NCBI GenBank assembly: GCA_028280715.1
Contig: JANQLG010000033.1
Coordinates: 308,314 to 372,313 of the forward strand
Direction of reading: 5' to 3'
Origin: Spongiibacteraceae bacterium
GTDB lineage: Bacteria > Pseudomonadota > Gammaproteobacteria > Pseudomonadales > Dasaniaceae
DNA length: 64,000 nucleotides
Part shown: positions 45,931 through 55,278 of the stretch, piece by piece
How positions within the stretch are numbered: position 1 is the stretch's first letter
How the letters are laid out: the number at the start of each line of letters is the position of its first letter
Notes under the pieces: model-generated
What the model saw: only the letters and a program-made list of their open reading frames with translations
The model's database searches: none
Told to the model about the DNA's origin: nothing
Position numbers and translations under genes: made by a program

Positions 45931-46725
45931 TTAAGCTGACACTTTAATTTTATCACCCACACGAATTTCCGATGGGCGATTAAACAAAACATTCTGACCA
46001 AAATATACTGCGCCATCGCGACGACGACACTGAGCCAAAGCTTTACTCACTTCCGGTTGTTTTTCTGCTGTTAGCGGGTCGATGGATGGCATCACACAAC
46101 GAGAACAGGGCTTGCAAAGGGAAAACTCCGTTTCACCTATTTGCACACGCTGCCAGAAATCCTCAGCATAAGCGTCGCAACCCTTCACAACCAGATTGGG
46201 CCGGAAACGCTCCATACCAATTGGAGTAGTTAAATGTTGATTAAAGTTTTCCAGTGACGCCTCGGAAATAAGCAACAAAGGAAAACCATCAGCAAATCGA
46301 ACTAACTCACCCTGCTTTGCATAATTCGGATCAACCCTACGCTGAGTTGTTTCGGGCATTTTTACTAAACGGCACTCAATGCCAAGAAAATCAGATAACC
46401 ATACCGCCGCTGCTTCACCACAGTCTTCTGCTTCAACGGTATCGTTCCATACCGTAACATCACAGACTTTATCAGTCGTTTCAGCTATCGTTAGTGGCTC
46501 CATACCTTCGACATGTAGACTCAATACATCACTATTAATTGATGTATTAATTAGCGCCATTTTTGGGCAATTACGCTGAGTGAGAAAATGATTGTTACTA
46601 TCTATCACCATCCATTGACGATCATAACGGGGGCCAATGACATCCAACTCCATTACGGAAACAGAGATTCCCCTTAAGGACTTAACAGGAAAAATATTCA
46701 GTTGGCTGATTTCAATTTCAGACAT
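45931..46725 (-). CDS. MOSC-domain protein (YcbX-like)
   Basis: A 264-residue protein with a MOSC N-terminal beta-barrel (ISQLNIFPVKSLRGISVSVMEL) and the MOSC domain with the conserved cysteine region CKPCSRCVMPSIDP. E. coli YcbX, a molybdenum-cofactor enzyme that detoxifies N-hydroxylated bases, has an additional 2Fe-2S ferredoxin domain; this protein ends before such a domain (about 100 residues shorter). It would therefore need a separate electron donor. The stop lies ten bases from the slt stop. Confidence 0.87.
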   Translation of the reverse strand: MSEIEISQLNIFPVKSLRGISVSVMELDVIGPRYDRQWMVIDSNNHFLTQRNCPKMALINTSINSDVLSLHVEGMEPLTIAETTDKVCDVTVWNDTVEAEDCGEAAAVWLSDFLGIECRLVKMPETTQRRVDPNYAKQGELVRFADGFPLLLISEASLENFNQHLTTPIGMERFRPNLVVKGCDAYAEDFWQRVQIGETEFSLCKPCSRCVMPSIDPLTAEKQPEVSKALAQCRRRDGAVYFGQNVLFNRPSEIRVGDKIKVSA

Positions 46726-46748
46726 GAGATGAAAAAGCTATTGGGAAG

Positions 46749-47690
46749 TTATTGTCGTGCTTGCTTCATATGATGACGAATTCTTTCCTGAACAGCAGCA
46801 GCCAATTCATCCGGTTGAAATTTGGAAAGAAAATCATCACAACCCACTTTTTGCACCATAGCCTTATTGAAACTACCACTCAGTGAGGTGTGCAAAATAA
46901 TGTATAAATCTTTAAACGCTGGATCATTTCTGATTTCAGTCGTTAAACGATAGCCATCCATCTCTGGCATCTCGGCATCGGTCACAACTAATAAAAGTTT
47001 TTTATTAACATCAATGCCCTGATCTCGCCAGAACTGCAAACGATGAAGCGCCTTTAAACCATCGGTTTCGACAATAACATTGAGGCCTAACTGCCGCATT
47101 GTCGTTTCTGCTTGCTCGATTGCCACTGCAGAATCATCCACTAACAAAACTTCAAGATTACTGGCGTAATCAATTAATTCTCGATCCAGCACCTCTTCTG
47201 AAATTGCTGTTTCAAATTCAACTACCTGCGCAAGTACTCTTTCAACATCAATGATTTCAACCAGCTTTTCATCAATACGCGTGATGGCTGTTAAAAAATG
47301 TTGCCGACCTGAAGCAGCGGGTGGCGGCATCACTTCATCCCAATTTAAATTAACAATGCGGTCGACAGCACCCACCAGAAAAGCCTGCACAGAACGATTA
47401 TATTCGGTCACTATGATATTGGCATGTTCATCTTGCGGGATGGGAGAACGTCCAATGGCTTTGCTGAGGTCAATTACAGGAATAGTATGACCTCGCACAG
47501 TGGTAACACCCACGACAACCGGATCACTTTGTGGGAGCATATTTAACTTAGGTAATTGCTGCACTTCCTGTATCTTGAAAACGTTAATCGCAAACACCTG
47601 AGAGCCTTTCAATTTGAAGGTTAAAAGCTCCAGCCGATTTTGACCTACCAGCTTGGTTCTTGAATCAACACTGTCTAAAATACTTGACAT
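46749..47690 (-). CDS. cheV: chemotaxis coupling/response-regulator protein CheV
   Basis: A 313-residue protein with an N-terminal CheW-like domain (residues 15-160, INVFKIQEVQQLPKLN, GVTTVRGHTIPVIDL) and a C-terminal receiver domain with phospho-acceptor D238 (VVTDAEMPEMDG) and DD at 185-186. CheV couples receptors to the CheA kinase and is phosphorylated itself. No cheA, cheW, receptor or flagellar gene lies in the window, so this is an orphan copy. The spacing to MOSC gene suggests a separate transcript. Confidence 0.93.
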   Translation of the reverse strand: MSSILDSVDSRTKLVGQNRLELLTFKLKGSQVFAINVFKIQEVQQLPKLNMLPQSDPVVVGVTTVRGHTIPVIDLSKAIGRSPIPQDEHANIIVTEYNRSVQAFLVGAVDRIVNLNWDEVMPPPAASGRQHFLTAITRIDEKLVEIIDVERVLAQVVEFETAISEEVLDRELIDYASNLEVLLVDDSAVAIEQAETTMRQLGLNVIVETDGLKALHRLQFWRDQGIDVNKKLLLVVTDAEMPEMDGYRLTTEIRNDPAFKDLYIILHTSLSGSFNKAMVQKVGCDDFLSKFQPDELAAAVQERIRHHMKQARQ

Positions 47691-47870
47691 ATTTCCGCTC
47701 TAAATATCCTTAGGAAGAACCTCTGTACAAAGTGTAGTTCATAACTTTAGACTGCGAATAGGATTATAATAATACATTTTGTAACAATGGGTTAGAATCA
47801 ATTATTCATACACTTTATTAACTGACTATTGCTGTCAATCAGGTATTTTAAAACCTATATATTCTTTGCT

Positions 47871-48698
47871 ATGCCAAATGCTCTGCCAACCTCTCCCGTA
47901 CCGATTATCGATATTGGCGTTAATTTAACCAATAAAGCTTTCTTAGATGATCTAGATAATGTTATTGAACATGCACGCTCTGCCGGCATTCAACACCTAC
48001 TCATTACAGGTACAAACGAACAGGAAAGTATCAGAGCTATTGAGCTATCCAAACAAAATCCATTGTATTTATCCAATACTGTGGGCGTACATCCTCATGA
48101 TGCTAAACACTGGGGCACTGATAGTTACAATAATTTAAAAGCGCTTTCCATGAAGGCAACCGTTAAAGCGATTGGCGAATGTGGATTAGACTTTAATCGT
48201 ATGTTTTCCAGTAAGGATGAACAAATTCTAGCTTTTGAGAAACAAATTGAACTCGCCATTGAATGCCAACTGCCATTATTTTTACACGAACGCGATGCAC
48301 ACAAAGAACAGCTGGAAATACTCAAGCACTACCGTGATCATTTTCCTGGAGGTGTAGCCCACTGTTTTACCGGCAGTAAAGAACAAGCCTTTAACTATCT
48401 GGATATAGACCTGCACATTGGTATCACAGGCTGGATATGTGATGAACGCAGAGGTTACCATCTACACGATTTTGTCGGCGACATACCGCTAAACCGGTTA
48501 TTGCTGGAAACCGACGCGCCGTATTTGATGCCAAGGGTAAAACCTAAACCGGCACTAAAATCCAGTCGCCGCAATGAACCCTGTACCTTACCCTACGTAT
48601 TATTTGAAATTGAAAAACACAGCAGTTATTGCGTAGAGCAACTGGGCACAGCGACCACTGCCAATGCTATAAGTCTGTTTAAATTAGAAATCAATTAA
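47871..48698 (+). CDS. tatD: TatD-family nuclease
   Basis: A 275-residue metal-dependent DNase of the TatD type. The start ATG 47871 (MPNALPTSPVPIIDIGVNLTN) is chosen over TTG 47829. Motifs: DIGVNLT (the TatD proper variant, not the HxH of TatD-like YcfH), IGECGLDFNR, LHERDAH, VAHCFTGSKEQ and LLETDAPYL. It could act in DNA fragmentation repair or stress responses. It is separated from cheV (divergent) by about 180 bases. Confidence 0.93.
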   Translation: MPNALPTSPVPIIDIGVNLTNKAFLDDLDNVIEHARSAGIQHLLITGTNEQESIRAIELSKQNPLYLSNTVGVHPHDAKHWGTDSYNNLKALSMKATVKAIGECGLDFNRMFSSKDEQILAFEKQIELAIECQLPLFLHERDAHKEQLEILKHYRDHFPGGVAHCFTGSKEQAFNYLDIDLHIGITGWICDERRGYHLHDFVGDIPLNRLLLETDAPYLMPRVKPKPALKSSRRNEPCTLPYVLFEIEKHSSYCVEQLGTATTANAISLFKLEIN

Positions 48699-48738
48699 AA
48701 CAACGTAATGGCAGTAACTGAAGCTCAGAAATAAAAAG

Positions 48739-48975
48739 TTACTCGGCCAAAAAATCTAAAAAATCTTGTTGATCAAATGGCCAACCGATTTCGGCACCGG
48801 AATCTATCCTCTTAATCACAGGAATACGAATACCATACCGGCTCATCAAATCATCGGATTCGCTAATATCCACTTCTTTCAGGGAAAGATTACTCGATAA
48901 AAAAGGGTGTACCAAGGTCAACGCCTGCTCACACAAATGGCAACCTGAAGTGCTGTACAAGATTAATTGCTTCAT
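48739..48975 (-). CDS. glutaredoxin-family protein
   Basis: A 78-residue thioredoxin-fold protein. The active site is C12-H-L-C15 (YSTSGCHLCEQA), with the cis-proline in RIPVIKR. The start ATG 48975 (MKQLILYS) is preferred to the upstream ATG at 48993. Such short YbbN- or DUF836-like glutaredoxins occur widely, with unknown client. It is convergent with tatD. Confidence 0.85.
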   Translation of the reverse strand: MKQLILYSTSGCHLCEQALTLVHPFLSSNLSLKEVDISESDDLMSRYGIRIPVIKRIDSGAEIGWPFDQQDFLDFLAE

Positions 48976-49120
48976 TAAAACCAACCGACCCAAAAATCAG
49001 GTGCCAGTTTACCGGTTATTTTATAGGGAAACTACATAGAGAAACTACACAAAGGCTATAAGTACAGGCACCTTATTACGAGCATCTTACACAAGGAACC
49101 GAATAAATTAGCATCCGAAA

Positions 49121-50245
49121 TTATGCTAAAAATTCTCTCTGCGCTAAACGGTTAGACAGTAAATCGCGCAATAACAGATCAGAATCTGCAAATCGTTGAG
49201 CCTGCTCTAACAGCTCCTGCAAACGATCCAACTGATACTGCTGAGCGCTGAATAGGCGATCAATGTTATCACTAAGACTGTTGCCAATATCACTTTCTCC
49301 CGAAGCTACTGTCGATACTACAGTGGATTCGGTCACAGCGACGCTAACCTCTTTCGATAAGTCCAATGACAGGGCAGAAAATTCAGAAGTATCCAGCTGA
49401 ATCTCCTGCGCTAAAGCAAAGGCCTGATCGAAATCACCATTAAAGAATTCATCTGACAAAGCTGAGACATCCTCCAATAAGGCCTGCAGTGCTTCACGCT
49501 CACCTTCGTCCAAATTACCTTCAACACTAAAAGAAAAGCGCTGACTGGAACTAATCTGCGCCTGATAGGCGGCAATAGCCGAAGCACCTGTACTAGACAC
49601 ACTAGCGGCCAACGCACCACTACGTTGATAGGATGATTGTTCACTGTTATAGCGAATTGTCACCACATCACCGTCGTTCGTCCTCAATTGAAAATCAACA
49701 CTTCCCTCGCGGCGATAGCTTTCTACAAAACTAGTTGCCACCGAGCTCACACTATTTTCCGGAGAAATTGTTCTAATTTCAGCAGGAGCTTGAACCGAAT
49801 CCGGCTCTACCTCATCACCAAGAAACTGTTGACGTAATTGAGCCAGCCCCTCCAACACGAGTGTTTCAGTGAGGTCTATACCCTCATTTACTTCATCGGT
49901 CATTAACTGCAGACCAGTAATCATATCTCTGGCTTCCTGCAGCCCTTTTTGGAACCCCTTAAGGGCTGCATTCAATGCGCTTTCCAATCGCTCGTCAGAC
50001 GCACCTTCAGCCTTAAGCGCTTCCAAGCGTCCACCAATGAAACTTAAAATCGTATCAGCGCTTTGTTGTGGCGTTGGTCGCTCTACTCTGGGAATAAGCT
50101 CAAAGGCCGGTTGTGGCGTCAACTGATCTGCTGCCGGGTTCTTTTGCTGCCCTACCGGAGTTAACAATGAATTTAAATTAGTCAAAGGATTTGATGGCTG
50201 CTTTGATGGGAAAAGTGCCTGGGGAACAATCGGACCGAAAGTCAT
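49121..50245 (-). CDS. DUF5610-like hypothetical protein
   Basis: A 374-residue protein with a proline-rich start (PIVPQALFPSKQPSNP, QLTPQPAF), then a helical region (QSADTILSFIGGRLEALKAEG, GFQKGLQEARDMITGLQ) typical of the DUF5610 family, then a beta-rich middle (VDFQLRTNDGDVVTIRYNS) and a helical C-terminus ending in leucine-rich DLLLRDLLSNRLAQREFLA. It has no signal peptide or membrane helix. Family function is unknown. It is isolated, with 174 bases ahead of the next gene upstream. Confidence 0.75.
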   Translation of the reverse strand: MTFGPIVPQALFPSKQPSNPLTNLNSLLTPVGQQKNPAADQLTPQPAFELIPRVERPTPQQSADTILSFIGGRLEALKAEGASDERLESALNAALKGFQKGLQEARDMITGLQLMTDEVNEGIDLTETLVLEGLAQLRQQFLGDEVEPDSVQAPAEIRTISPENSVSSVATSFVESYRREGSVDFQLRTNDGDVVTIRYNSEQSSYQRSGALAASVSSTGASAIAAYQAQISSSQRFSFSVEGNLDEGEREALQALLEDVSALSDEFFNGDFDQAFALAQEIQLDTSEFSALSLDLSKEVSVAVTESTVVSTVASGESDIGNSLSDNIDRLFSAQQYQLDRLQELLEQAQRFADSDLLLRDLLSNRLAQREFLA

Positions 50246-50419
50246 AACTCACCTGCTTACCGTCTTTGCTTGGATGCAATAACGCAAATATCGGCGGTTT
50301 TTCTAAAGCCTTTAGCCCATTGATAGATTAAAGTTTTCTAAGGATAGAAGTATTTGTCAGTAATTATGATTCGGTCTATTAACTGTACGACATAACTATT
50401 TTTTAAATTTATGGTAGTG

Positions 50420-51211
50420 CTAATTACCATCTAATTTGTCATTCAAAATATCTTCCCTGAGCATATTCAATATTCTTTCTGCCAAAGCGCCAGTCAACAA
50501 TTTTTCACCCACCTCTTCCCATAATTCGCTATTTTTTTCAATAATAGAGCCTTTGCGATACCACAAATACACCTCATAGTCGCTAACAACACGTTCATGG
50601 ATCTGATCTCTCTCAACACCAAATAATAAACCATTGTATTCCATAGCTGGTCGACTAGTAATGACTGCATCTACCCGCTCACTCATCAATAAATGCATAA
50701 ATTGATTTGAATGCGTTAACACAACAGGTTGAGCCATGTCCTTTGGTAAACGGCTATACATATTTTCCGTGGTAACCGCTTGGCGGTACTCAAGATCAAA
50801 AATCGAATCAATAGGTTTGTCAATTCGAGACCACATAATAACGTCTGTTTTAACTGATACTGGTACGTAACTCGCGTGCCCAAGCAACAAAGGATGTTTA
50901 CCTGTGATAATCGCATCCACATCACCATTAAGCAGGTTATAAATCCCTCGAAGTGTTGAAGATTCTAAATAGCCAACTTCTATCTCGGGATTCACAAGCT
51001 TTACGTATTCCTTAAAAAGGATTGGCATATAACCACGAGGCTGACCTGTAGAATCCAACCAAAACCATGGTTTGGCTGCTGGAACAGATAATGTTATTGA
51101 TAATTCTTGAGGTGTGGGATCAGTTTGATCATTAGAGGTTGTTGAGAAAACAGTAGGCGATAGTGTTAAGCAGAAAAAAGCATATAAAAAATGATAATAG
51201 CCTATTTTCAT
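50420..51211 (-). CDS. periplasmic solute-binding protein, family 3 type
   Basis: A 263-residue protein with a signal peptide (about residues 1-22, MKIGYYHFLYAFFCLTLSP). It has the PBPb/SBP_bac_3 fold landmarks: KPWFWLDSTGQPRGYMPILFKEYVKL near the N-terminus, IYNLLNGDVDAIITGKHPLLL, and the C-terminal VDAVITSRPAMEYNGLLFG. No permease or ATPase is adjacent, so it may work with a distant transporter or serve as a sensor-like protein. The start ATG 51211 is chosen over an upstream ATG at 51253, which would place an amphipathic leader before the signal peptide. Confidence 0.75.
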   Translation of the reverse strand: MKIGYYHFLYAFFCLTLSPTVFSTTSNDQTDPTPQELSITLSVPAAKPWFWLDSTGQPRGYMPILFKEYVKLVNPEIEVGYLESSTLRGIYNLLNGDVDAIITGKHPLLLGHASYVPVSVKTDVIMWSRIDKPIDSIFDLEYRQAVTTENMYSRLPKDMAQPVVLTHSNQFMHLLMSERVDAVITSRPAMEYNGLLFGVERDQIHERVVSDYEVYLWYRKGSIIEKNSELWEEVGEKLLTGALAERILNMLREDILNDKLDGN

Positions 51212-51391
51212 CTCTTGCTTAATGGCGAAGGCTGTTGCTTGAACTGTATACATTTAATAAGGATAGAAACCCCACGCCTTATCCTCAAGTCAGCACACCG
51301 GGATGCCAACCAGTTCACAATTTATTACATGCAGTAAAGGTGATAGAAGTGAAGGTATCAAGCACTCCTGCCTGATACCTTTTTCGATGAG

Positions 51392-52687
51392 TTAGATGTC
51401 GTAACCACTCTCATTATGCGAGACAAGATCCAAGCCTTCCCTTTCTTCATCTTCGGTGACTCTCAACCCGGTAATAGACCGAACAACTATCAGAATCACG
51501 TAAGTAACAACAGCGGTATAAACTAATGTTGCCACAATACCGATAAGCTGAACTTTTAATTGATCGCCTATGCCAACACCCTCAGCCAGGCCTTGACCAC
51601 TAAAGATACCTAACTCCGAGCTAGCAAAAATACCAGCCATGAATGTTCCCAACATACCGCCTACACCGTGGACCGGAAACACATCAAGTGAATCATCAAT
51701 TTTAAGTACCTGTTTGATTGTGAGCGTGGCGTAAAAACAAATACAACCGGCACTGATACCAATGACCAGAGCACCAGCAGGGCCAACAAAGCCTGACGCT
51801 GGGGTGATAGTGCCAAGCCCTGCCACCATTCCTGTAACCGCTCCCAATGCACTAGGCTTGCCATATTTAATCCATTCAATACTTAACCAGGTAAAGGCCC
51901 CCGCAGAAGCGGATAAATGCGTCACGAGCATAGCCATTCCAGCATCACCGTTAGCGGCCAGCGCACTACCTGCGTTAAAGCCAAACCAGCCCACCCACAG
52001 CATACCTGCACCAGTGACGGTCATTGTCATATTATGTGGAGCCATAGACACTTCACCGTAGCCGCGCCGATTTCCCAATACTAAAGCCGCTACCAGAGCT
52101 GCAACACCGGCTGTGATATGAACAACGGTACCACCGGCAAAATCCAGCAGCCCCATTTCACCCAGCCAGCCACCACCCCATACCCAATGGGTGATAGGCG
52201 CATAAACAACCAATAACCACAGTGCCGAGAACAGCACAACTGCGGAGAATTTCATTCGCTCAGCAAAACCACCGACAATCAGTGCAGGCGTGATAATGGC
52301 AAAGGTCATCTGGAACATCACGAAAACAGTTTCCGGCAAATCGCCACTCACAGATTCTTCCAGCACACCAGCCAGGAAGGCTTTTTGCAGACCACCACTA
52401 AAACTACCACCATCGGCAAAAGCGATGCTATAGGCGAAGGCAAACCACAATATGGATGCAACACAGGCAATTGTGAAACACTGCATTAACACGCTGAGCA
52501 CGTTTTTAGAGCGCACCAGGCCACCATAAAACAGCGCCAAGCCCGGTAAGGTCATGAACAACACGAGTGCAGTAGATGTCAGTATCCAGCCAGTGTTAGC
52601 CGCATCAATGACCTCCTCAGCCGACAGTGTTCCAGGTAAGATCAAAAGGATAAATAGCGGTAGATACCGCCAGGAAAGATGTTGCAT
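51392..52687 (-). CDS. amtB: ammonium transporter
   Basis: A 431-residue membrane protein with a signal peptide (MQHLSWRYLPLFILLILPGTLSA) and eleven helices. The Amt signature is DFAGGTVVHITAGVAALVAALVLG, with the pore histidines in VVHITAG and the later PVHGVGGMLGTFMAG. It would carry ammonium into the cell under nitrogen limitation. The PII gene glnK, usual partner of amtB, is not next to it. A good Shine-Dalgarno (AGGGGG) precedes the ATG. Confidence 0.95.
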   Translation of the reverse strand: MQHLSWRYLPLFILLILPGTLSAEEVIDAANTGWILTSTALVLFMTLPGLALFYGGLVRSKNVLSVLMQCFTIACVASILWFAFAYSIAFADGGSFSGGLQKAFLAGVLEESVSGDLPETVFVMFQMTFAIITPALIVGGFAERMKFSAVVLFSALWLLVVYAPITHWVWGGGWLGEMGLLDFAGGTVVHITAGVAALVAALVLGNRRGYGEVSMAPHNMTMTVTGAGMLWVGWFGFNAGSALAANGDAGMAMLVTHLSASAGAFTWLSIEWIKYGKPSALGAVTGMVAGLGTITPASGFVGPAGALVIGISAGCICFYATLTIKQVLKIDDSLDVFPVHGVGGMLGTFMAGIFASSELGIFSGQGLAEGVGIGDQLKVQLIGIVATLVYTAVVTYVILIVVRSITGLRVTEDEEREGLDLVSHNESGYDI

Positions 52688-52757
52688 GCTCTGCTTCCCC
52701 CTATTAATTATGATTATTGATAAACATAAAAAGCTTTATTATTTATTGGCTTGCAGT

Positions 52758-52785
52758 TAAAACTTAAATTAAAAATTAAGTTTTA
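52758..52785. repeat. AT-rich inverted repeat upstream of amtB
   Basis: TAAAACTTAA (52758-52767) and TTAAGTTTTA (52776-52785) are perfect ten-base arms with an eight-base spacer, 71 bases upstream of the amtB start. It could be a regulator site or a weak terminator for the yjaG gene upstream. I did not find a clear sigma-54 promoter. Confidence 0.4.
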
Positions 52786-52902
52786 TTAACCCTGTATGCT
52801 TATCGAAGTTGCACCAACAGCGGGCATTATAGAGGTGATAAGTTTCATGAAGCAATCACCAAACGGGAAGAAACAGGGAAATAACTGACAAGTAAAAGTT
52901 GA

Positions 52903-53472
52903 TTAGAGCTCCAAACCTAAATTACTGGTGCCAAATTCAGCAATTTGCTGCTTAAGGGCTTGAACCATAGTCGGTCTCGAAGATTTGGAAGACCGCTGAA
53001 TAATTACACAGATCGCCTGATCGAAATCGTCCTCAATTTCTATTAATTCCTCTACTCTAGCTTCAGCATCTTTTTCATTATCGATCAGGGCCTCGACAAA
53101 ACTATGAATAGTTGCCTTGGATATGTTCGCTATCGATGTCATTTCGTCCTCATCAAATCGCTCACAACAACTGAGCAGCGAACTCAGTGCCACAGTAGCA
53201 TCCAGAGCCGGCCAGACACCGTACATATCATAATTCTCAGGTTCAGGCGTAATATCTTCGAGCTTTAGAAGCTGCTTGGAGAAATCAATAGACTCATTTT
53301 TACTGGAAACATACTCCCAGACCAAATTCAGTATGCTGTTGAAAACCGCGCCATCGTCAGATTTCACTACATCACAAAAGAGCCTGAAATTAGGCGCCAT
53401 TCTGGCTACTTTAGCCGCACCATAAGCTAACTGTTGCCATGATTCGAATGTTTTCACTGCAGACTCACCCAT
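52903..53472 (-). CDS. YjaG/DUF416-family protein
   Basis: A 189-residue, all-helical protein. Segments KVARMAPNFRLFCDVV, ILNLVWEYVSSKNES and the conserved MYGVWPALDATVALSSLLSCC define DUF416, found widely in gammaproteobacteria; E. coli YjaG lies near hupA. Function is unknown. No motif for enzymatic activity is visible. It is divergent from the response regulator. Confidence 0.85.
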   Translation of the reverse strand: MGESAVKTFESWQQLAYGAAKVARMAPNFRLFCDVVKSDDGAVFNSILNLVWEYVSSKNESIDFSKQLLKLEDITPEPENYDMYGVWPALDATVALSSLLSCCERFDEDEMTSIANISKATIHSFVEALIDNEKDAEARVEELIEIEDDFDQAICVIIQRSSKSSRPTMVQALKQQIAEFGTSNLGLEL

Positions 53473-53628
53473 ATCGATAGCTACCTTTTTTCAGCCCTAT
53501 TTTGATAAATTGTTCTAAGTCGTATCAATTTCACTTTATTCCTGCCCGTTCCAGGCGACAAACCCAATAATCTATACTAGATTATTGAAAAATATATATT
53601 TTTTGTCATTTATAGAAGAATTATTTTT

Positions 53629-55266
53629 ATGGTTGTTAGCAAGATTGACCTGATCAAAATTTATAAGCACAAAACGGCGCTAATTATTGATGATTACCCC
53701 GATATGCGTGGCTCCATCCGTCGTATGCTGGAAAATTTTGGCGTTCAGCGGGTTGATACCTCACCCAATGGTGAAGATGCCATCGCCAAATGCGAAGACT
53801 TTGTCTATGACGTCATCCTTGCCGATTACAATTTAGGCGATAACAAAAACGGCCAACAAATCCTCGAAGAACTACGTTTCAAGAACTTACTTAAAAACAC
53901 CACCATCTACATGATGATTACAGCCGAAACGACCAAGGATATGGTCTTTGGTGCGCTCGAATATCAACCTGATGATTATCTAACCAAGCCCTTTACCCAG
54001 GGTGTTTTACAAAAACGTTTAGATCGAATGATTCTGGAAAAAGAATCATTGCATGAAATCAACGAAGCCATTGATCGACTGGACTACGACTTGGCCATCG
54101 ACCTTTGCAAGCAGCGCATCGCACTGCACGACAAATACGAACAACGTTGCTATCGCATTATGGGCAACTGCCTGCTGAAAAAACATGAATATCAACAGTC
54201 CAAAAAAGTCTTTGAAACCGTACTGGAAGATAGAGAACTGGAATGGGCACAAATCGGCCTTGGTCGATCATTGATGGCATTAAACGAATTGGATAATGCG
54301 GAAAATATTTTCACCAAGCTCATTGATGATGGTTGCTTGTGTATGGAAATCTACGACTGCATGGCCATCATTAAAAAACGTCAGGGTGACCCTGTTGGCG
54401 CCCAGAAAATTCTTGAAAGAGCCGTTGAAATTTCACCCAACTCCATCCTTCGTCAGGAAAATCTGGCAGACCTCTGTGAAGACAACCAACAATGGAGCGC
54501 CGCTGAAAAATCCAGGCGCAAAGTTATCCGACTGGGTAATAACTCCGTTTACGAAACACCAGAACACCATTTCAAGTTGGCACGCTGTATCAATGGCGAA
54601 ATAGAACACAACAAAGATAAAACACGCATCAATGATGTGAAGGAAGTTTTGCGCAAAGTCAAAAGAAAGTATAACGACCATGAAAATATTGAGTTGCAAT
54701 CCGATATTCTGGAAGCAAATGCCTATGCAGGTGCCGGCGAGCATGAAACATCTCAGGAAAAAGTTAATGCCATCCAGGAAAAAATTAATTCCTCAAGCAA
54801 CAAATCAGCACAAATCATGCTGGATATGGCACACACCTATAAAAATCTAGGTCAACATGATAAATCACAAGAACTCTTAATCAAACTGGCTGAAACCTAC
54901 GAAAACAATCCAGAAGTATGTGAGCAAATCGATCGCTTGTCTGATGAGCCGTTAAGTAAAGTCGGTAAACAGAAAGCTATTGAGCTTAACCAAAAAGGTA
55001 AAGAATTATTCGCCAACAAAGAATACAAACAAGCTATTCAACTCTTTGGCGAGGCATTAACTCACTACCCCAACAATATGGGCTTGAACTTAAACCTGAT
55101 GTTGGCGCTAGTCAGAGAAATGTCGAAAAAAGGAGCTAACGAACAACAGCTACAGCGCTGTGAAGCAGCCAAAGAAAAACTAGCCCACATGAAACATGAC
55201 AACCCACTCTATGATCGATATAAAGTCATGTGTGAGCACTATAACAAGCTTCGTTCCAGTCTATAA
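53629..55266 (+). CDS. response regulator with C-terminal TPR region
   Basis: A 545-residue protein. The receiver domain occupies residues about 15-140, with acidic pair D21-D22, phospho-acceptor D66 (LADYNLGDN), T98 and K120 (DYLTKPF). The remainder is helical and contains tetratricopeptide-like repeats (YRIMGNCLLKKHEYQQSKKVFETVLE, INQKGKELFANKEYKQAIQLFGEALTHY-type). No DNA-binding or catalytic output domain is visible, so phosphorylation probably changes protein binding. The next gene encodes a small histidine kinase and starts 12 bases later, so they form a pair. Confidence 0.9.
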   Translation: MVVSKIDLIKIYKHKTALIIDDYPDMRGSIRRMLENFGVQRVDTSPNGEDAIAKCEDFVYDVILADYNLGDNKNGQQILEELRFKNLLKNTTIYMMITAETTKDMVFGALEYQPDDYLTKPFTQGVLQKRLDRMILEKESLHEINEAIDRLDYDLAIDLCKQRIALHDKYEQRCYRIMGNCLLKKHEYQQSKKVFETVLEDRELEWAQIGLGRSLMALNELDNAENIFTKLIDDGCLCMEIYDCMAIIKKRQGDPVGAQKILERAVEISPNSILRQENLADLCEDNQQWSAAEKSRRKVIRLGNNSVYETPEHHFKLARCINGEIEHNKDKTRINDVKEVLRKVKRKYNDHENIELQSDILEANAYAGAGEHETSQEKVNAIQEKINSSSNKSAQIMLDMAHTYKNLGQHDKSQELLIKLAETYENNPEVCEQIDRLSDEPLSKVGKQKAIELNQKGKELFANKEYKQAIQLFGEALTHYPNNMGLNLNLMLALVREMSKKGANEQQLQRCEAAKEKLAHMKHDNPLYDRYKVMCEHYNKLRSSL

Positions 55267-55278
55267 TCAGGCCCAACT

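Noticed and set aside
52688..52902. Sigma-54 promoter for amtB
   Set aside because: No GG-N10-GC pair with TGGCAC/TTGC flanks could be found at a sensible position on the minus strand; the closest match near 52810 has several mismatches.
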